From Welwitschia mirabilis (taxonomy: Eukaryota; Gnetophyta; Gnetopsida; Welwitschiales), in NCBI GenBank assembly GCA_051453625.1, contig JBOZIK010000001.1:136182169-136246168 (forward strand): a stretch of DNA of 64,000 nt, written 5' to 3'. Below the pieces are notes generated by a model. The model worked only from the letters and a program-made list of their open reading frames with translations. It was not told the DNA's origin and ran no database searches. Position numbers and translations under genes: made by a program. This document shows, one piece after another, positions 47,151-57,320 of this stretch (its first letter is position 1; each line of letters begins with the position of its first letter).

Positions 47151-47566
47151 TCTAAATAAATCTTATATTCAATAATAGATGAAGTAATTGCAACAAGGTT
47201 TTTGTGGGTCTAAGAAAAGGGATGCATTTGTTATTTAAGAAGAAAATCATCTTCTTAGCAAGAAATGAGTTGGTCACTAATCACCAAGGGTTTCTTAGGA
47301 TTATCATGTAAAAAGATGTACTTTAAACCATTGAGTAATTCATTTACCTGAATTACATAACCCTCACTTATGGAAATTGAGTTTTTAGTTTTAGTAAGAA
47401 TTTTACACATATCATTTTCTTTTCATTTAGAACATTAGTTAAAATGTCATTGTTGTGATTGTAGTGATTTAAAGAATTAAGGTTGTTTAGAATGTTGAAA
47501 TATTCATAACAATCATCAAATAAAGTCTTGTGGTGTTGGAGAAGCATTATTGATCTAATGTTTTCA

Positions 47567-48418
47567 TCAAATCTTAAGTCTTTCCTTATGTATTTTTGAG
47601 CTACATNNNNNNNNNNNNNNNNNNNNNNNNNNNNNNNNNNNNNNNNNNNNNNNNNNNNNNNNNNNNNNNNNNNNNNNNNNNNNNNNNNNNNNNNNNNNNN
47701 NNNNNNNNNNNNNNNNNNNNNNNNNNNNNNNNNNNNNNNNNNNNNNNNNNNNNNNNNNNNNNNNNNNNNNNNNNNNNNNNNNNNNNNNNNNNNNNNNNNN
47801 NNNNNNNNNNNNNNNNNNNNNNNNNNNNNNNNNNNNNNNNNNNNNNNNNNNNNNNNNNNNNNNNNNNNNNNNNNNNNNNNNNNNNNNNNNNNNNNNNNNN
47901 NNNNNNNNNNNNNNNNNNNNNNNNNNNNNNNNNNNNNNNNNNNNNNNNNNNNNNNNNNNNNNNNNNNNNNNNNNNNNNNNNNNNNNNNNNNNNNNNNNNN
48001 NNNNNNNNNNNNNNNNNNNNNNNNNNNNNNCTTCCATTATGTCTTTTTGAGCTACATAAAAAACACTAATCATGAATTTCCTATTATTAATATGACACTC
48101 CATCAAATTGGTTCTACTATCTATGACATAATAAGTTATGTCACAAAAATATCTCCCTAAAAATAAAGGATAACCTTTATTATGCTTATCTTTAATCACC
48201 ACAAGGTCAATTGGGTAGTAGGCATTTTCAATTTGAATAACTAGGTATTTAATGATTCCTAAGGATCTCTTAATTATTTCATCAACCAACTCTAAAACTA
48301 TTTTTATGGGTTTCAATATAGTGTCTAAATCAAATTTTTTGCATATATGAATTAGCATGATATTAACACTAGGTCCAATGTTAATCAATGCTTTTTTAAT
48401 CTTTTTATTTCCTTCCAA
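47567..48418 (-). pseudogene. Ath2 aspartic protease remnant (gypsy type)
   Basis: The N-terminal 130 codons are clear: KALINIGPSVNIMLIHICKK, the active-site block (Asp of the usual D.GAS replaced by Asn), then VLELVDEIIKRSLGIIKYLV, VQIENAYYPIDLVVI and PLFLGRYFCD. These are the strands and the LGR block of a retropepsin. A 424-N gap (47607-48030), flanked by about 26 duplicated bases, lies downstream. The protease would process Gag-Pol. With the catalytic Asp lost it is inactive. Confidence 0.87.
47581..48057. repeat. Gap-flanking duplication: about 26 bp on each side of 424 N
   Basis: 47581-47606 and 48031-48057 both end TTTTTGAGCTACAT. Short and slightly diverged. Confidence 0.7.
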
Positions 48419-48419
48419 T

Positions 48420-50640
48420 TAAAACTCATTATTTTATCCTTTGGATCTTTAAAGTTTGGGCACTTTTATGTGACTAAGTCAGTCATGGATTGAGTAGTAA
48501 AAACTTTACTAGGTATGTTCTTTTTTGTTTCCTTTTTCTCAAGTCCTTTCATACCTTGGCATACTTTGGGTTATCTTGTAAGAGTTTCCAAATGGGTAAG
48601 TTAATACTCATATCTTTCATTATGGCCTTAAGGTATTCATCATAAGTGGAATTGGTTTTTAATCTCTTAAGCCATGGTGTTACTATTTTCTTATCTAGAT
48701 CGATGTTAATGTTTGATTTAAGAGTTAGATCTATAGGAAAACTTGGATTCTTANNNNNNNNNNNNNNNNNNNNNNNNNNNNNNNNNNNNNNNNNNNNNNN
48801 NNNNNNNNNNNNNNNNNNNNNNNNNNNNNNNNNNNNNNNNNNNNNNNNNNNNNNNNNNNNNNNNNNNNNNNNNNNNNNNNNNNNNNNNNNNNNNNNNNNN
48901 NNNNNNNNNNNNNNNNNNNNNNNNNNNNNNNNNNNNNNNNNNNNNNNNNNNNNNNNNNNNNNNNNNNNNNNNNNNNNNNNNNNNNNNNNNNNNNNNNNNN
49001 NNNNNNNNNNNNNNNNNNNNNNNNNNNNNNNNNNNNNNNNNNNNNNNNNNNNNNNNNNNNNNNNNNNNNNNNNNNNNNNNNNNNNNNNNNNNNNNNNNNN
49101 NNNNNNNNNNNNNNNNNNNNNNNNNNNNNNNNNNNNNNNNNNNNNNNNNNNNNNNNNNNNNNNNNNNNNNNNNNNNNNNNNNNNNNNNNNNNNNNNNNNN
49201 NNNNNNNNNNNNNNNNNNNNNNNNNNNNNNNNNNNNNNNNNNNNNNNNNNNNNNNNNNNNNNNNNNNNNNNNNNNNNNNNNNNNNNNNNNNNNNNNNNNN
49301 NNNNNNNNNNNNNNNNNNNNNNNNNNNNNNNNNNNNNNNNNNNNNNNNNNNNNNNNNNNNNNNNNNNNNNNNNNNNNNNNNNNNNNNNNNNNNNNNNNNN
49401 NNNGATCCTCATCATGGTTTGATGTTGAAGCTTCAGGGATAGTGTTAAGTTCACTTTTAGTTATTACTCTCCAATCCTTTTTAACATCATTTGGACTGGG
49501 ATGGTTTGTGTAGTAAGGATTTCTTGTGATTGTTGATGTTTCATTAGTGTTTATTGTAATGCCCCAATAAGATTTTCTATGTCTTTGATTTGTTTTTTTA
49601 GGTGTGTGTTTTATGGTTTCATGTATTTTTCTAAGTTCTTCTATTAAATTCAAAAATGTATCCCCTTGGTGTCCTTCATAATTAAAAGAACAAAGGTAGA
49701 AATTCTAGCTTGTAAATCTATTTTTAGAAGAGGTCTTAAAGATTGGGAATGGCCCATTAGTTCTTGGTTAAAATTGGCTATTTCTATTAATGTTAGATAT
49801 TTGGTTGAAATTACAATCCTCTTTGAAGACTATTTATTTGTAAGTGAGTAAGGCTGGACATGCCTTTGTTGAGTGGAAAATATCTTTACAAATTTTATAA
49901 TGGGACTAAGCAAATGATGATCTATCACTTACCACCTTAACATTAACTAGAGATCTAGTGTATATATCCAATATCTAGTTAAATCATTGAGAAGATTGTT
50001 AGGACTTATGGATTCTTCATGTTATATTCTCTTAAGGTCTTTAAGCACTTGTACTAATGATTTTTCTTCCTTGGGTCTAGGTTTTAGCCATGTTTGGCTT
50101 ATCTCTATTAAATCCTCTAAACCTTCACATGAAAAATATATAATCTATTTGGTTTGGTTATCAATTCCACTATAAAAATGATCAATTAACTCTTCTTTTG
50201 AGAACTCATCCTTAGGGTTAGATGAAACTACATAAGGAACCTATCATATGTTATTGTATAGTCTTCATGAGGTTGTGGGTAGAAATTTCTAATCTCTTTT
50301 TTTTTGTCTTTTAATCATCTCACTCATAAAATGTTTGATAAATGTATTTTCAACTACTTCCCAACTCTTTAAGCTTTTATGTAGAATGGTTTTTCAACCA
50401 TTTTTTAGCTTTTTTCTAAGAATAAAGGAAAATATAATCATGTATGTCCTATTCTAATCTTCGCTTTTTCATTTTCCAAGGTAAGAACTAGTTATTCAAT
50501 TCTAGGTAGATGTTGGAATAGATCCTTATCATCCTCTCCTAAAAATTAGGCATTAGGTTTTTTAATTCTACATCATTCCATGTTAGTATATTAAAAGGGT
50601 TTTAAACTTATCTTTTCTTATGTGCAAGGATTTCTTGAAA
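48420..50640 (-). pseudogene. Ath2 gag remnant
   Basis: Minus-strand blocks in the 50000-50600 interval read VWEVVENTFIKHFMSEMIKR and DEFSKEELIDHFYSGIDNQT, matching the layout of the retrotransposon gag (capsid) domain of gypsy elements. The C-terminal part (48549-48753) reads KSNINIDLDKKIVTPWLK and IMKDMSINLPIWKLLQDNPK followed by YAKV. The segment just before the protease has this form in Athila Gag. A 650-N gap (48754-49403) without duplicated flanks separates the two ends, and 49404-49653 is a hydrophilic Thr/Asn/Ser-rich linker. Gag makes the particle shell. Confidence 0.8.
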
Positions 50641-51090
50641 GGATTAGAAGGTAACATTAGAACTAGAAGTCACTTTTGAAAAGGATGAAGGTTTATTTAA
50701 AGAAGAAGAATGTTTCTTAGAAGTATTATCTAATAAAGGATTAGAGGGAGAATAACTTAAAGATGCACATTGGAAATTATCACAAACAAAGGTAGAAAAA
50801 TTGNNNNNNNNNNNNNNNNNNNTAGCTCTACCTGTAGTTCGAGACTGAAAATCAACTAATCATTCTTTTATAGTTTTTTCAAGAAAATGTCTTTCTCTAA
50901 GATGTTGTACCATAATGTTGCATGTTCATAATAATATTCTAATTTTTTAAAAAATGAAATTGCAAATTATGAAAATTGAAATGAAAACTTAAAGAAATGA
51001 AAACTAAAAGCCGAGCACTACATAAGTAAATAATCTTGAGTTAAGCTACATACTTGTACAATCAGAATTAGCCTTCCATTCCATGGTTGT
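50641..51090 (-). other. Ath2 leader between PBS and gag
   Basis: No domain is recognisable. A 19-N gap (50804-50822) lies inside. There is no counterpart of the basic 25-residue repeat found at this position in Ath1. Confidence 0.5.
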
Positions 51091-51110
51091 TTTCCTAGCA
51101 ATGGCACCAA
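51091..51110 (-). other. Ath2 primer binding site (Asp-tRNA-like)
   Basis: The minus strand reads TTGGTGCCATTGCTAGGAAA, close to the Asp-tRNA-complementary site of Athila/Tat elements, two bases inside the 5' LTR. Confidence 0.85.
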
Positions 51111-51669
51111 AATGGTCATCTCTCAAGTGTGCATCAGAGATATGTCTTTACTTTAGAAATTTAACTTGTTCTTAGCATAAGACACATGATAGTATAGAGT
51201 AAAACAAATGTCGTAAGTTGGTGAAGCAACCAAAGTATTAAAAATATTAATTCCTTTAAAAGGAAAAAAATGGTTTTTTGGTATTTTTATAATTAAGTAA
51301 AATAAAATTAGTAATGCACCTGATGAAATGAAATGAATGATATGTGATCAAAATGGAAAATTCAATGCAGTGAAAATTAAAATGACCTAAATGCAATTAG
51401 CATAACCAATTATACCAAATTATTCTCATCCAAGTTGGTTCTTATATCCTATATCGATATCAAATAAATATAAGATATAAGGAAAAGAAATTGAGATATA
51501 ATTGACAGAAAGAAATCACACTTTATTGATCAAAACATACTTTCGGACATCCACTAACAAGTAATCGCTCCTCAATGGAGGATAGTCAGCCCAATACTAA
51601 GAGTGACTCTTCTCATAAGTAGATGGATTTCTTGTTCAAAATGCTCTAATTTCATAAGTGACTTTGTGA

Positions 51670-52455
51670 AAGATGCTTACAAATGAGGGCTTAAGGCCCT
51701 TTTATAAGAGAGGGTATTGTTGAGATGATTAAGAGCCTCTAGCTTGTAGTAATATATGATGGATATAATTTTTGTCATGTAGACTAGGTAGGATGGATAA
51801 GATTCCTCATCTTATAACATTAGATGGAGTATTCATTTTCTTATGTTAGCAAAAGATTACTATGATGAGTTGAACACTTGGCCTTTAAATCATAGTACCT
51901 CTAGTAACTGATGTTATCACAATGTGTCTTTAATATTACCATCATGTCATTGTCATGTATCCCTTATGCCACCACCACATATCACATGCTTTTTTGAAAT
52001 GCTTGATNNNNNNNNNNNNNNNNNNNNNNNNNNNNNNNNNNNNNNNNNNNNNNNNNNNNNNNNNNNNNNNNNNNNNNNNNNNNNNNNNNNNNNNNNNNNN
52101 NNNNNNNAAGATGCTTACAAATGAGGGCTTAAGGCCCTTTTATAAGAGAGGGTAGGGTTGAGGTGATTAAGAGCCTCTAGCTTGTAGTAATATATGGTGG
52201 ATATAATTTTTGTCATATAGACTAGGTAGGATGGATAAGATTCCTCATCTTATAACATTAGATGGAGTCTTCATTTTCTTATGTTAGCAAAAGTTTACTA
52301 TGATGATTTGAACACTTGACCTTTAAATCATAGTACCTTTAGTAACTGATGTTATCACAATGTATCTTTAACATTACCATCATGTCACTGTCATGTATCC
52401 CTTATTCCACCACCACATATTACNNNNNNNNNNATGCTTTTTTGAAATGCTTAAT
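51670..52455. repeat. Gap-flanking duplication: 338 bp on each side of 100 N
   Basis: 51670-52007 and 52108-52455 (minus a 10-N gap), in the Ath2 5' LTR, have equal length and few substitutions. Confidence 0.9.
51700..51706 (-). promoter_or_regulatory. Ath2 5' LTR TATA box
   Basis: TATAAAAGGGCC on the minus strand, conserved with 42244-42258. It is seen again in the duplicated copy after the gap. Confidence 0.7.
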
Positions 52456-52639
52456 AATTACTTAGTTTTAATTCAAATTATTCTTAGTTCTCTGTCTTTA
52501 GTCATTGACATGAAAAATGCTCAATTTGGATCATTAAGCCTATCAAACGTTCCTGTAACCAAATTGAACCAATAACCCTATTGAACATTCTTGTAATCAA
52601 ACTAAAAACCATTAGTAAATATGGCTACATTTGTTGAAG

Positions 52640-53660
52640 TTAAATTCTAATGAAAAAAAGGGTATTCACTCTCAATTCCAAAGAAATGGAATCCTTAGTC
52701 TATGAACTAACTTGATATAAATATAATCATATTCTTCAAACCCTCATAGCCAAAGACATTTGGGATACTCATCTATTCATGAAAGAACTAGTATGGTTAA
52801 AAATGCTAATTTGTAGTGTAGATATCTAAATTTCAAAACATAAAGATGGAGAAACATGAATCTATTATTTATTAAATCATAAAGATCAATGATCTTATGA
52901 ATAGCTTATAGGGTCTCAAAGAAACTATTCCTAAAAATAAACATTTTGTAAAATCCTTTAAATCCTCTTAAAGAATTTTAGGCTCAAGATTCTAATAATA
53001 AAAGAAAGTAAAAACATTGAAAAAAATGAAGGTTACATAGTTGAAAGATTTTCCAATGGCACATGAAGTTTCTTTTAATGGTAAAGAACCTTCCCAAAAT
53101 AGGAGCACTACTCTCAAAGCTCCTATAGAAGATTAAAAGAGTGGTGTATCAAGTAAAGACATGAACGATAATGATTTAACTATTTTTGGTAGAAACTTTA
53201 AGATGTTATTAAGAAAGAAAAACTCAAAACTCCAAGGAGAATTACATCAATGAAAATGAATGATTCCTTAAAAGTTAAAAATACTTCCAATTAAATTCAA
53301 TATTATGCACATAAGAATTTTGATTATGTTGGTGAAAATTGTGATAATAAGAAGGACAGGAGAGATATAAAAAATGTGAAGAAGATGCTTAAAATAACTT
53401 CAAATGCTGCTAAAGATGATGATGATAATAATGAAGAATATCACTAGTAAAGCTAAAGAAGACATTAACTTTATGTTGATAACATTTATGAAAGATGTTA
53501 AGGTATTGTTAGTAAATCTAGTTTTTATGATTCCACTTGTTAAATATTTTGTGTCTTTGTGTAAAATAGGTCATTGCAAAGAAAAAATCAGATCTTAATA
53601 AGTGTAATACCTTGATGGATCTTCAAAGACAACATCTCACAAAAAGGATTAGTTATTAAA
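52640..53660 (+). pseudogene. Copia gag fragment (element truncated on both sides)
   Basis: Plus-strand frames show a UBN2-type gag: AKDIWDTHLFMKELVWLKML, then KSFKSS-like and ESKNIE blocks. After them come MAHEVSFNGKEPS and the acidic/basic DLTIFGRNFKMLLRKK. A knuckle region has lost its cysteines (YYAHKNFDYVGENC), followed by LKITSNAAKDDDDNNEEYH. No PBS or LTR is seen upstream, where Ath2 ends, and the LTR of Cop4 begins downstream. It therefore appears to be the gag of an older element cut by both. Many stops and frameshifts. The DLxxxxRxFKxxLRK signature is common in Sirevirus/Tork-like gags. Confidence 0.75.
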
Positions 53661-54194
53661 CTACAAAATGAATTGTTTGAAGATGTCTAGAAAATTGAAG
53701 ATGTCTATAGTAAAGATGTATAGGAAATTGAAGATATCTTGTGAATACCAAAATTCAATTCACAGGCTTAAAATGACTATTTAATTAAGATGACTATGCA
53801 AAATGTTTAACCTAACATAGATGAAGATGTCTATATGTTTTAAGACATCTATATTAATTTGAAATAGGTAATAAAGTTAATTTGGTTTTTTATTAATATC
53901 TTATGTTTCAGATAATTATCAACTTGTATATTACAAATCATGATCGTAGAGGCCCAAGGATTATACAAAGCAAGTTTCATCAAAATCTAGGTAATTTAAC
54001 TAAAAATGTCTACAAGGTGAAAATGTCCAACTATTAATAGACATCTAAGAAAGTGAATACATCTTAGAACAAAGTTCATGTCAATAAAAGCTAAAGTTAC
54101 ATGCTTGACATAGAAAAGTTTCCTATCCATTGCACAGTGGTTATAAAGTTGAACAGTTACTTTTCAACCTTAAAAGACTAGATCTTATTCAATC

Positions 54195-54202
54195 ATATAA
54201 AG
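54195..54202 (+). promoter_or_regulatory. Cop4 LTR TATA box
   Basis: ATATAAAG in the context AATCATATAAAGCC on the plus strand, about 800 bases from the LTR end. Confidence 0.5.
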
Positions 54203-54641
54203 CCTTGATATCATGAAATAAATAAAGAGAAGTCTTTGAACCTCAACAAATACTTAGCTTTTGAATCTTGGCAAACAATGATTAGATTAATAATAAAAAA
54301 TGCATGAATGAAAGGAACTTCTATAAAGAATGAAAGGAATCATTTACAAAGGAACTTGCATTGCTTTCATCATTTACTCTTGGATCTTCATTGCTATATT
54401 CTTCATTTACACTCATGCAATAATAACAACAACATCAAGGATTATAAATCTTTATCAAAGTTAAATCCTTAGGCTTGTTGTTTTATTTTACTTTTGATTT
54501 TACATTGTAGACTATCTTACTATTGAATATTATTGTAATTCTATTATTAAATCAATTTCTTTGTAAGGTAATCCTTGCATAGGTGTTCATTTGAGATAGT
54601 GCCTGTGAGCACTTATTTATTGTAAAGTTATTGGTAAGCTA

Positions 54642-54830
54642 GAAAACCATTATTCCCTTGTGGGGAAGAGAGTGTTGCCTTACAATAAGACTCTCACTAT
54701 TATAAGGTTTGTGGTGCACTTATGAAAACCACTATTCCTTGTGAGGAAGAGAGTGCTATCTTGTGAAGAAACTCTTATTTGTTATAAGGTTGGTGGTGCA
54801 TCAAAAATCCACTATTTTCTTATAGATCAA
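54642..54830 (+). repeat. 82-bp tandem repeat in Cop4 LTR (about 2.3 copies)
   Basis: GAAAACCATTATTCCC (54642) and GAAAACCACTATTCC (54724) each lead into 'gaagagagtg' and end with 'ggtggtgca'/'tgtggtgca'. A third partial copy (AAAAATCCACTATTTTC) starts near 54802. Confidence 0.85.
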
Positions 54831-54994
54831 TAATATCCAGAGGTTTAAGTAGAAGTTACCCTCTATGTGTGGACATATCTAGGTTAAGAAACCACATTAT
54901 CTTAGTAAGGTATTTATTTTCATTCTATCATCAGTTTAAATTTTATTTGGTGAAACTCATTAACACCTCCCCTATCAATTCAACAATCCTCAAG

Positions 54995-55006
54995 TGGTAT
55001 CAGAGT
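54995..55006 (+). other. Cop4 primer binding site (Met-tRNA)
   Basis: TGGTATCAGAGT, matching the copia initiator-Met-tRNA site at 11 of 12 positions, preceded by CAAG. Confidence 0.93.
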
Positions 55007-55044
55007 AGGTACTTATGAAAAGGAGTAGCTTTCTTAAGTAAATA

Positions 55045-55795
55045 ATGAAAAGGATGCCATCCATTAGACCTTTGCTCTTTTATGGGATGAACTATGCCTA
55101 TTGGAATATGAGGATGCAGGTGTTCTTATAATCTTATGAGTTTTAGATTTGGAAAAACAAAGATGAAGGAGAAATAGAAAATACAATAAGGATAAAAACA
55201 TCTAATGAAGAAGATTATCCTACTCCAATGAACAGTACACATTCTTAAGAAGAAGATGATGAATTAGATAGTGAAGACGACACAGTTTTGAATCTTTAAA
55301 AAAGATATGAACTAATTTTTGAAGAGTTTGTTAAATTAAAAAAAAAGATGTATATTAAGATGAAAAAGTTAGTTCATACTCGTGAAGAAGCTTATGAACA
55401 AAAAAAGAATATTAGCAATAAATTATCTTTAGAAAACCTACCTCTTAAAGTTGAGGTTGATAGACTAACATGTGAATTAAAGTTTGTAAGACATGAACCA
55501 TTCAATTCAAAGAAAATCAATGAAAAATCCAAGGAAATGTGACATTAAATATCATCCTTGGGTAATGTAGATGATCAAATGACAAAAGTGGCTTGGGACA
55601 TAATAAAACTACAACAAGTACTTCATCTTTCTTATTTGACACATGGAATTATAAGCCAAGGTATAAACATTTAATGTATAAAAATAATATTACTTATTAT
55701 TATTGTCATAATAGAGATCATTATCAGTATAGATGTCTAATAAAATTTAAAGTCAATATTACACTAACCATCGTAAAAGACTAAGTAGAATGATA
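55045..55795 (+). pseudogene. Cop4 gag remnant with internal deletion
   Basis: Starts at ATG 55045 with PSIRPLLFYGMNYAYWNMRM, the usual N-terminal block of copia gag. About 65 codons later the frame is already in an acidic segment (EEDDELDSEDD), then a Lys/Glu-rich coiled-coil-like region open at 55348-55542 (YELIFEEFVKLKKKMYIKMK). The UBN2 core that normally lies between (roughly 200 residues) is missing. A knuckle-like ITYYYCHNRDHYQYRC ends the protein (55593-55784), with its first Cys replaced by Tyr. Stops and frameshifts are present. Gag would coat the RNA in the particle; without the core it could not assemble. Confidence 0.82.
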
Positions 55796-55894
55796 TAATG
55801 TTTTGTGTAGAACAAACCAAGAAAAATATAGATATCAAAATCAAAACTAGCTCTTTTTCCTCAAATAGCACTTAGAGTAGTGAATAAGCATACA

Positions 55895-56003
55895 TGATAT
55901 GTTAATAGTGGATGCTTAAGATACATGATGAGAGATAAATCTAGCTTCACCCCCTTGGTGGAAAAAGATAAAGGAGTTGAAACTTTTGAAGATAACATAG
56001 AAG
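55895..56003 (+). pseudogene. Cop4 protease remnant, interrupted by Cop5
   Basis: The plus strand reads YVNSGCLRYMMRDKSSF, then EKDKGVETFEDN, the active-site and first-strand blocks of a copia protease. The catalytic Asp is Asn (codon 55904-55906). The frame stops at 56003, where Cop5 begins; the rest of the domain (IIGEGNLPDV, SVSQLYDANFSITFTKDN) resumes at about 63001-63140. The insertion therefore split a coding domain, but substitutions suggest that decay also took place around it. Confidence 0.88.
55999..56003. other. Cop5 target duplication, left (imperfect)
   Basis: AGAAG here against AAAAG at 62996-63000: four of five bases match on either side of Cop5. Confidence 0.65.
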
Positions 56004-56109
56004 TGCTAAGCCTAGTACATGCCATGGTCTTATGCCTAGGGATATGTGAAAATCTTAGCACTATAGTTGTCTTGTGCTCTCCATTTTTGGGCATTTTTGT
56101 TTTCTAACA
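56004..56109 (+). repeat. Cop5 5' LTR
   Basis: 106 bp, TGCTAAGCC...CTAACA. It aligns with 62827-62995: shared 'tagtacat..catggtc', 'gatatgtgaaaatc' and 'tgctctccattttnggcat' in order. It lacks about 55 bases present in the right copy. Confidence 0.85.
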
Positions 56110-56111
56110 AA

Positions 56112-56123
56112 TGGTATTAAATC
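56112..56123 (+). other. Cop5 primer binding site (degenerate Met-tRNA)
   Basis: TGGTATTAAATC, nine of twelve positions as in TGGTATCAGAGC, two bases after the LTR. Confidence 0.75.
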
Positions 56124-56549
56124 TTTTAAGCTAGGGTTCCTTAGAGCTTCTTATGGCTTTCATCTTTAGTTGATAACTTAAAGCTTCTTGGGCCTCTTTT
56201 TTGTGCCTCTTACTGAGCTTCTTGGGCCTTCCATTTGAACCTTCTCACATGCTTTTGTATTTCATTTTTTATATTTTTTCCTTTTGATTACATTTGTATT
56301 GTTTGGCCATTTTTACTATTCTTTTTAAAGATTTGTATAGTTAATGTGAGAAGATAGATTTTTATTAAATCATTATCCATCTCGTTACTATTATCAGGGA
56401 CCTTTAGATTGGCATGAACTTTTGATTGAATTCTTGGATTTCATTCCCTATAATACTAGGCATTGACCCACATTGACTTCAACATAGCCGTGGTTGGCTT
56501 GCTTAGGAGCCACTATGACATTATCTACTTTGTTGGTCCCTTGATCATC

Positions 56550-57150
56550 AGCATTGTGCTTGCTTGATTGTGTATTAACTTACAACCTATACCAGTTGTT
56601 TCCTCTTCTTGTAGATCTGAGCTCTTCCACCTCCTACCTATTGGCTCTTGTAGTCCCTCACTTCGTGGCTACTGCACTTGCTCTTTTGCCTGCTTTGAGT
56701 GCAACTGCGTTTGACTGTAGTCAACCACACTCACCTATGGATCTCTTCCCCTGCGTGCCTGTGTGTGCCATCTGTATTTCCTCCTATGGGTTTTCTCTAC
56801 CACCTGATGTTGCTCGCTAGTTTCTTGATTGATTTGCCTACTCTTTGGTGTGCTTGCATTCTTCTGACGATGCTTGTGACCTTGCCATCGTGACTGCTAC
56901 TTCTTTACATTACTGCTACTTCTAGTGGCTACCACTTGCCTTTGTGCATCTAAGTCAGCGCTCGCTATCTAATGTCTATCATTCATCTTTGCTTCTTGCT
57001 AACTCTCACTCAACAGCTTCGAATCTCCTCGTTGCATCACTATTTATGCCTTTTTGTTCTGCCTCTCATTTGCACCACTGATTTCCCTGCATCTCCTATG
57101 TCCTGCATTGCTCATTGCACATCTACCTATCTCTGCCGATCGTGCTGTGG
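56550..57150. other. GC-richer block in Cop5 leader
   Basis: Composition rises to about half G+C against roughly 30% around it. Two overlapping plus-strand frames (56554-56820 and 56972-57226) are Leu/Cys/Pro-rich and match no family I know. It may be a captured or younger inserted sequence. Confidence 0.5.
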
Positions 57151-57210
57151 CTCAATAAGCCTATGTAACTATAACTCTTTTTTAATTATTATTCTAATTT
57201 GTATCATCAA

Positions 57211-57320
57211 CAAGCAGTTGGTGTAATAGAAAAGTTACCCTCCTTTTCTTTTAAGGACCCAAGTTTGATTCTCAACAAGTGTAAAAATGGATTTTTTTTT
57301 TTACAATATTGTACTGGCCT
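57211..57320 (+). mobile_element. tRNA-derived SINE-like remnant
   Basis: AGTTGGTGTAATAGAAAAG resembles an RNA polymerase III A box, and AAGTTTGATTCTC, about 35 bases downstream, resembles a decayed B box (consensus GGTTCGANTCC). A T-rich stretch and TACAATATTGTACTGG follow. The A/B spacing fits tRNA-derived plant SINEs. No target duplication was found. Confidence 0.4.

Larger units (their letters stand above)
41628..52629 (-). mobile_element. Ath2: Ty3/gypsy Athila-like retrotransposon with decayed gag-pol
   Basis: LTRs at 41628-42714 and 51113 to about 52629, an Asp-tRNA-like PBS at 51091-51110, and a G-rich PPT beside the left LTR define a minus-strand element of about 11 kb. Domains on the minus strand run gag, protease, RT, RNase H, integrase, the gypsy order. 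It shares LTR and 3' non-coding sequence with Ath1. The outer end of the right LTR is not well resolved, and I could not confirm a target duplication (left flank AAGTC). Gaps of 100, 100, 424, 650, 19, 100 and 10 N interrupt it; several have duplicated flanks. Confidence 0.9.
51113..52629 (-). repeat. Ath2 5' LTR (contains a duplicated-flank gap)
   Basis: Begins (plus strand) TGGTCATCTCTC and matches 41628-42714. The 100-N gap at 52008-52107 is flanked by two 338-base copies (51670-52007 and 52108-52455), so the true LTR is near 1.1 kb. An approximately 40-bp internal duplication (AAGCCTATCAAACGTTCCTG and CCCTATTGAACATTCTTG) lies near the outer end, at 52537-52610. The outer boundary is uncertain by tens of bases. 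Confidence 0.82.
53670..54992 (+). repeat. Cop4 5' LTR (start approximate)
   Basis: Ends CCTCA two bases before the PBS. It carries AGATGTCT/AGACATCT words between 53680 and 54060, a TATA box at 54195-54202 and an 82-bp tandem repeat at 54642-54830. The start is placed where the upstream gag fragment stops. Confidence 0.7.

Noticed and set aside
56554-56893. Host gene in the GC-rich block
   Set aside because: Two overlapping frames of similar length, no recognisable domain, no intron or promoter signals; kept only as a compositional anomaly.
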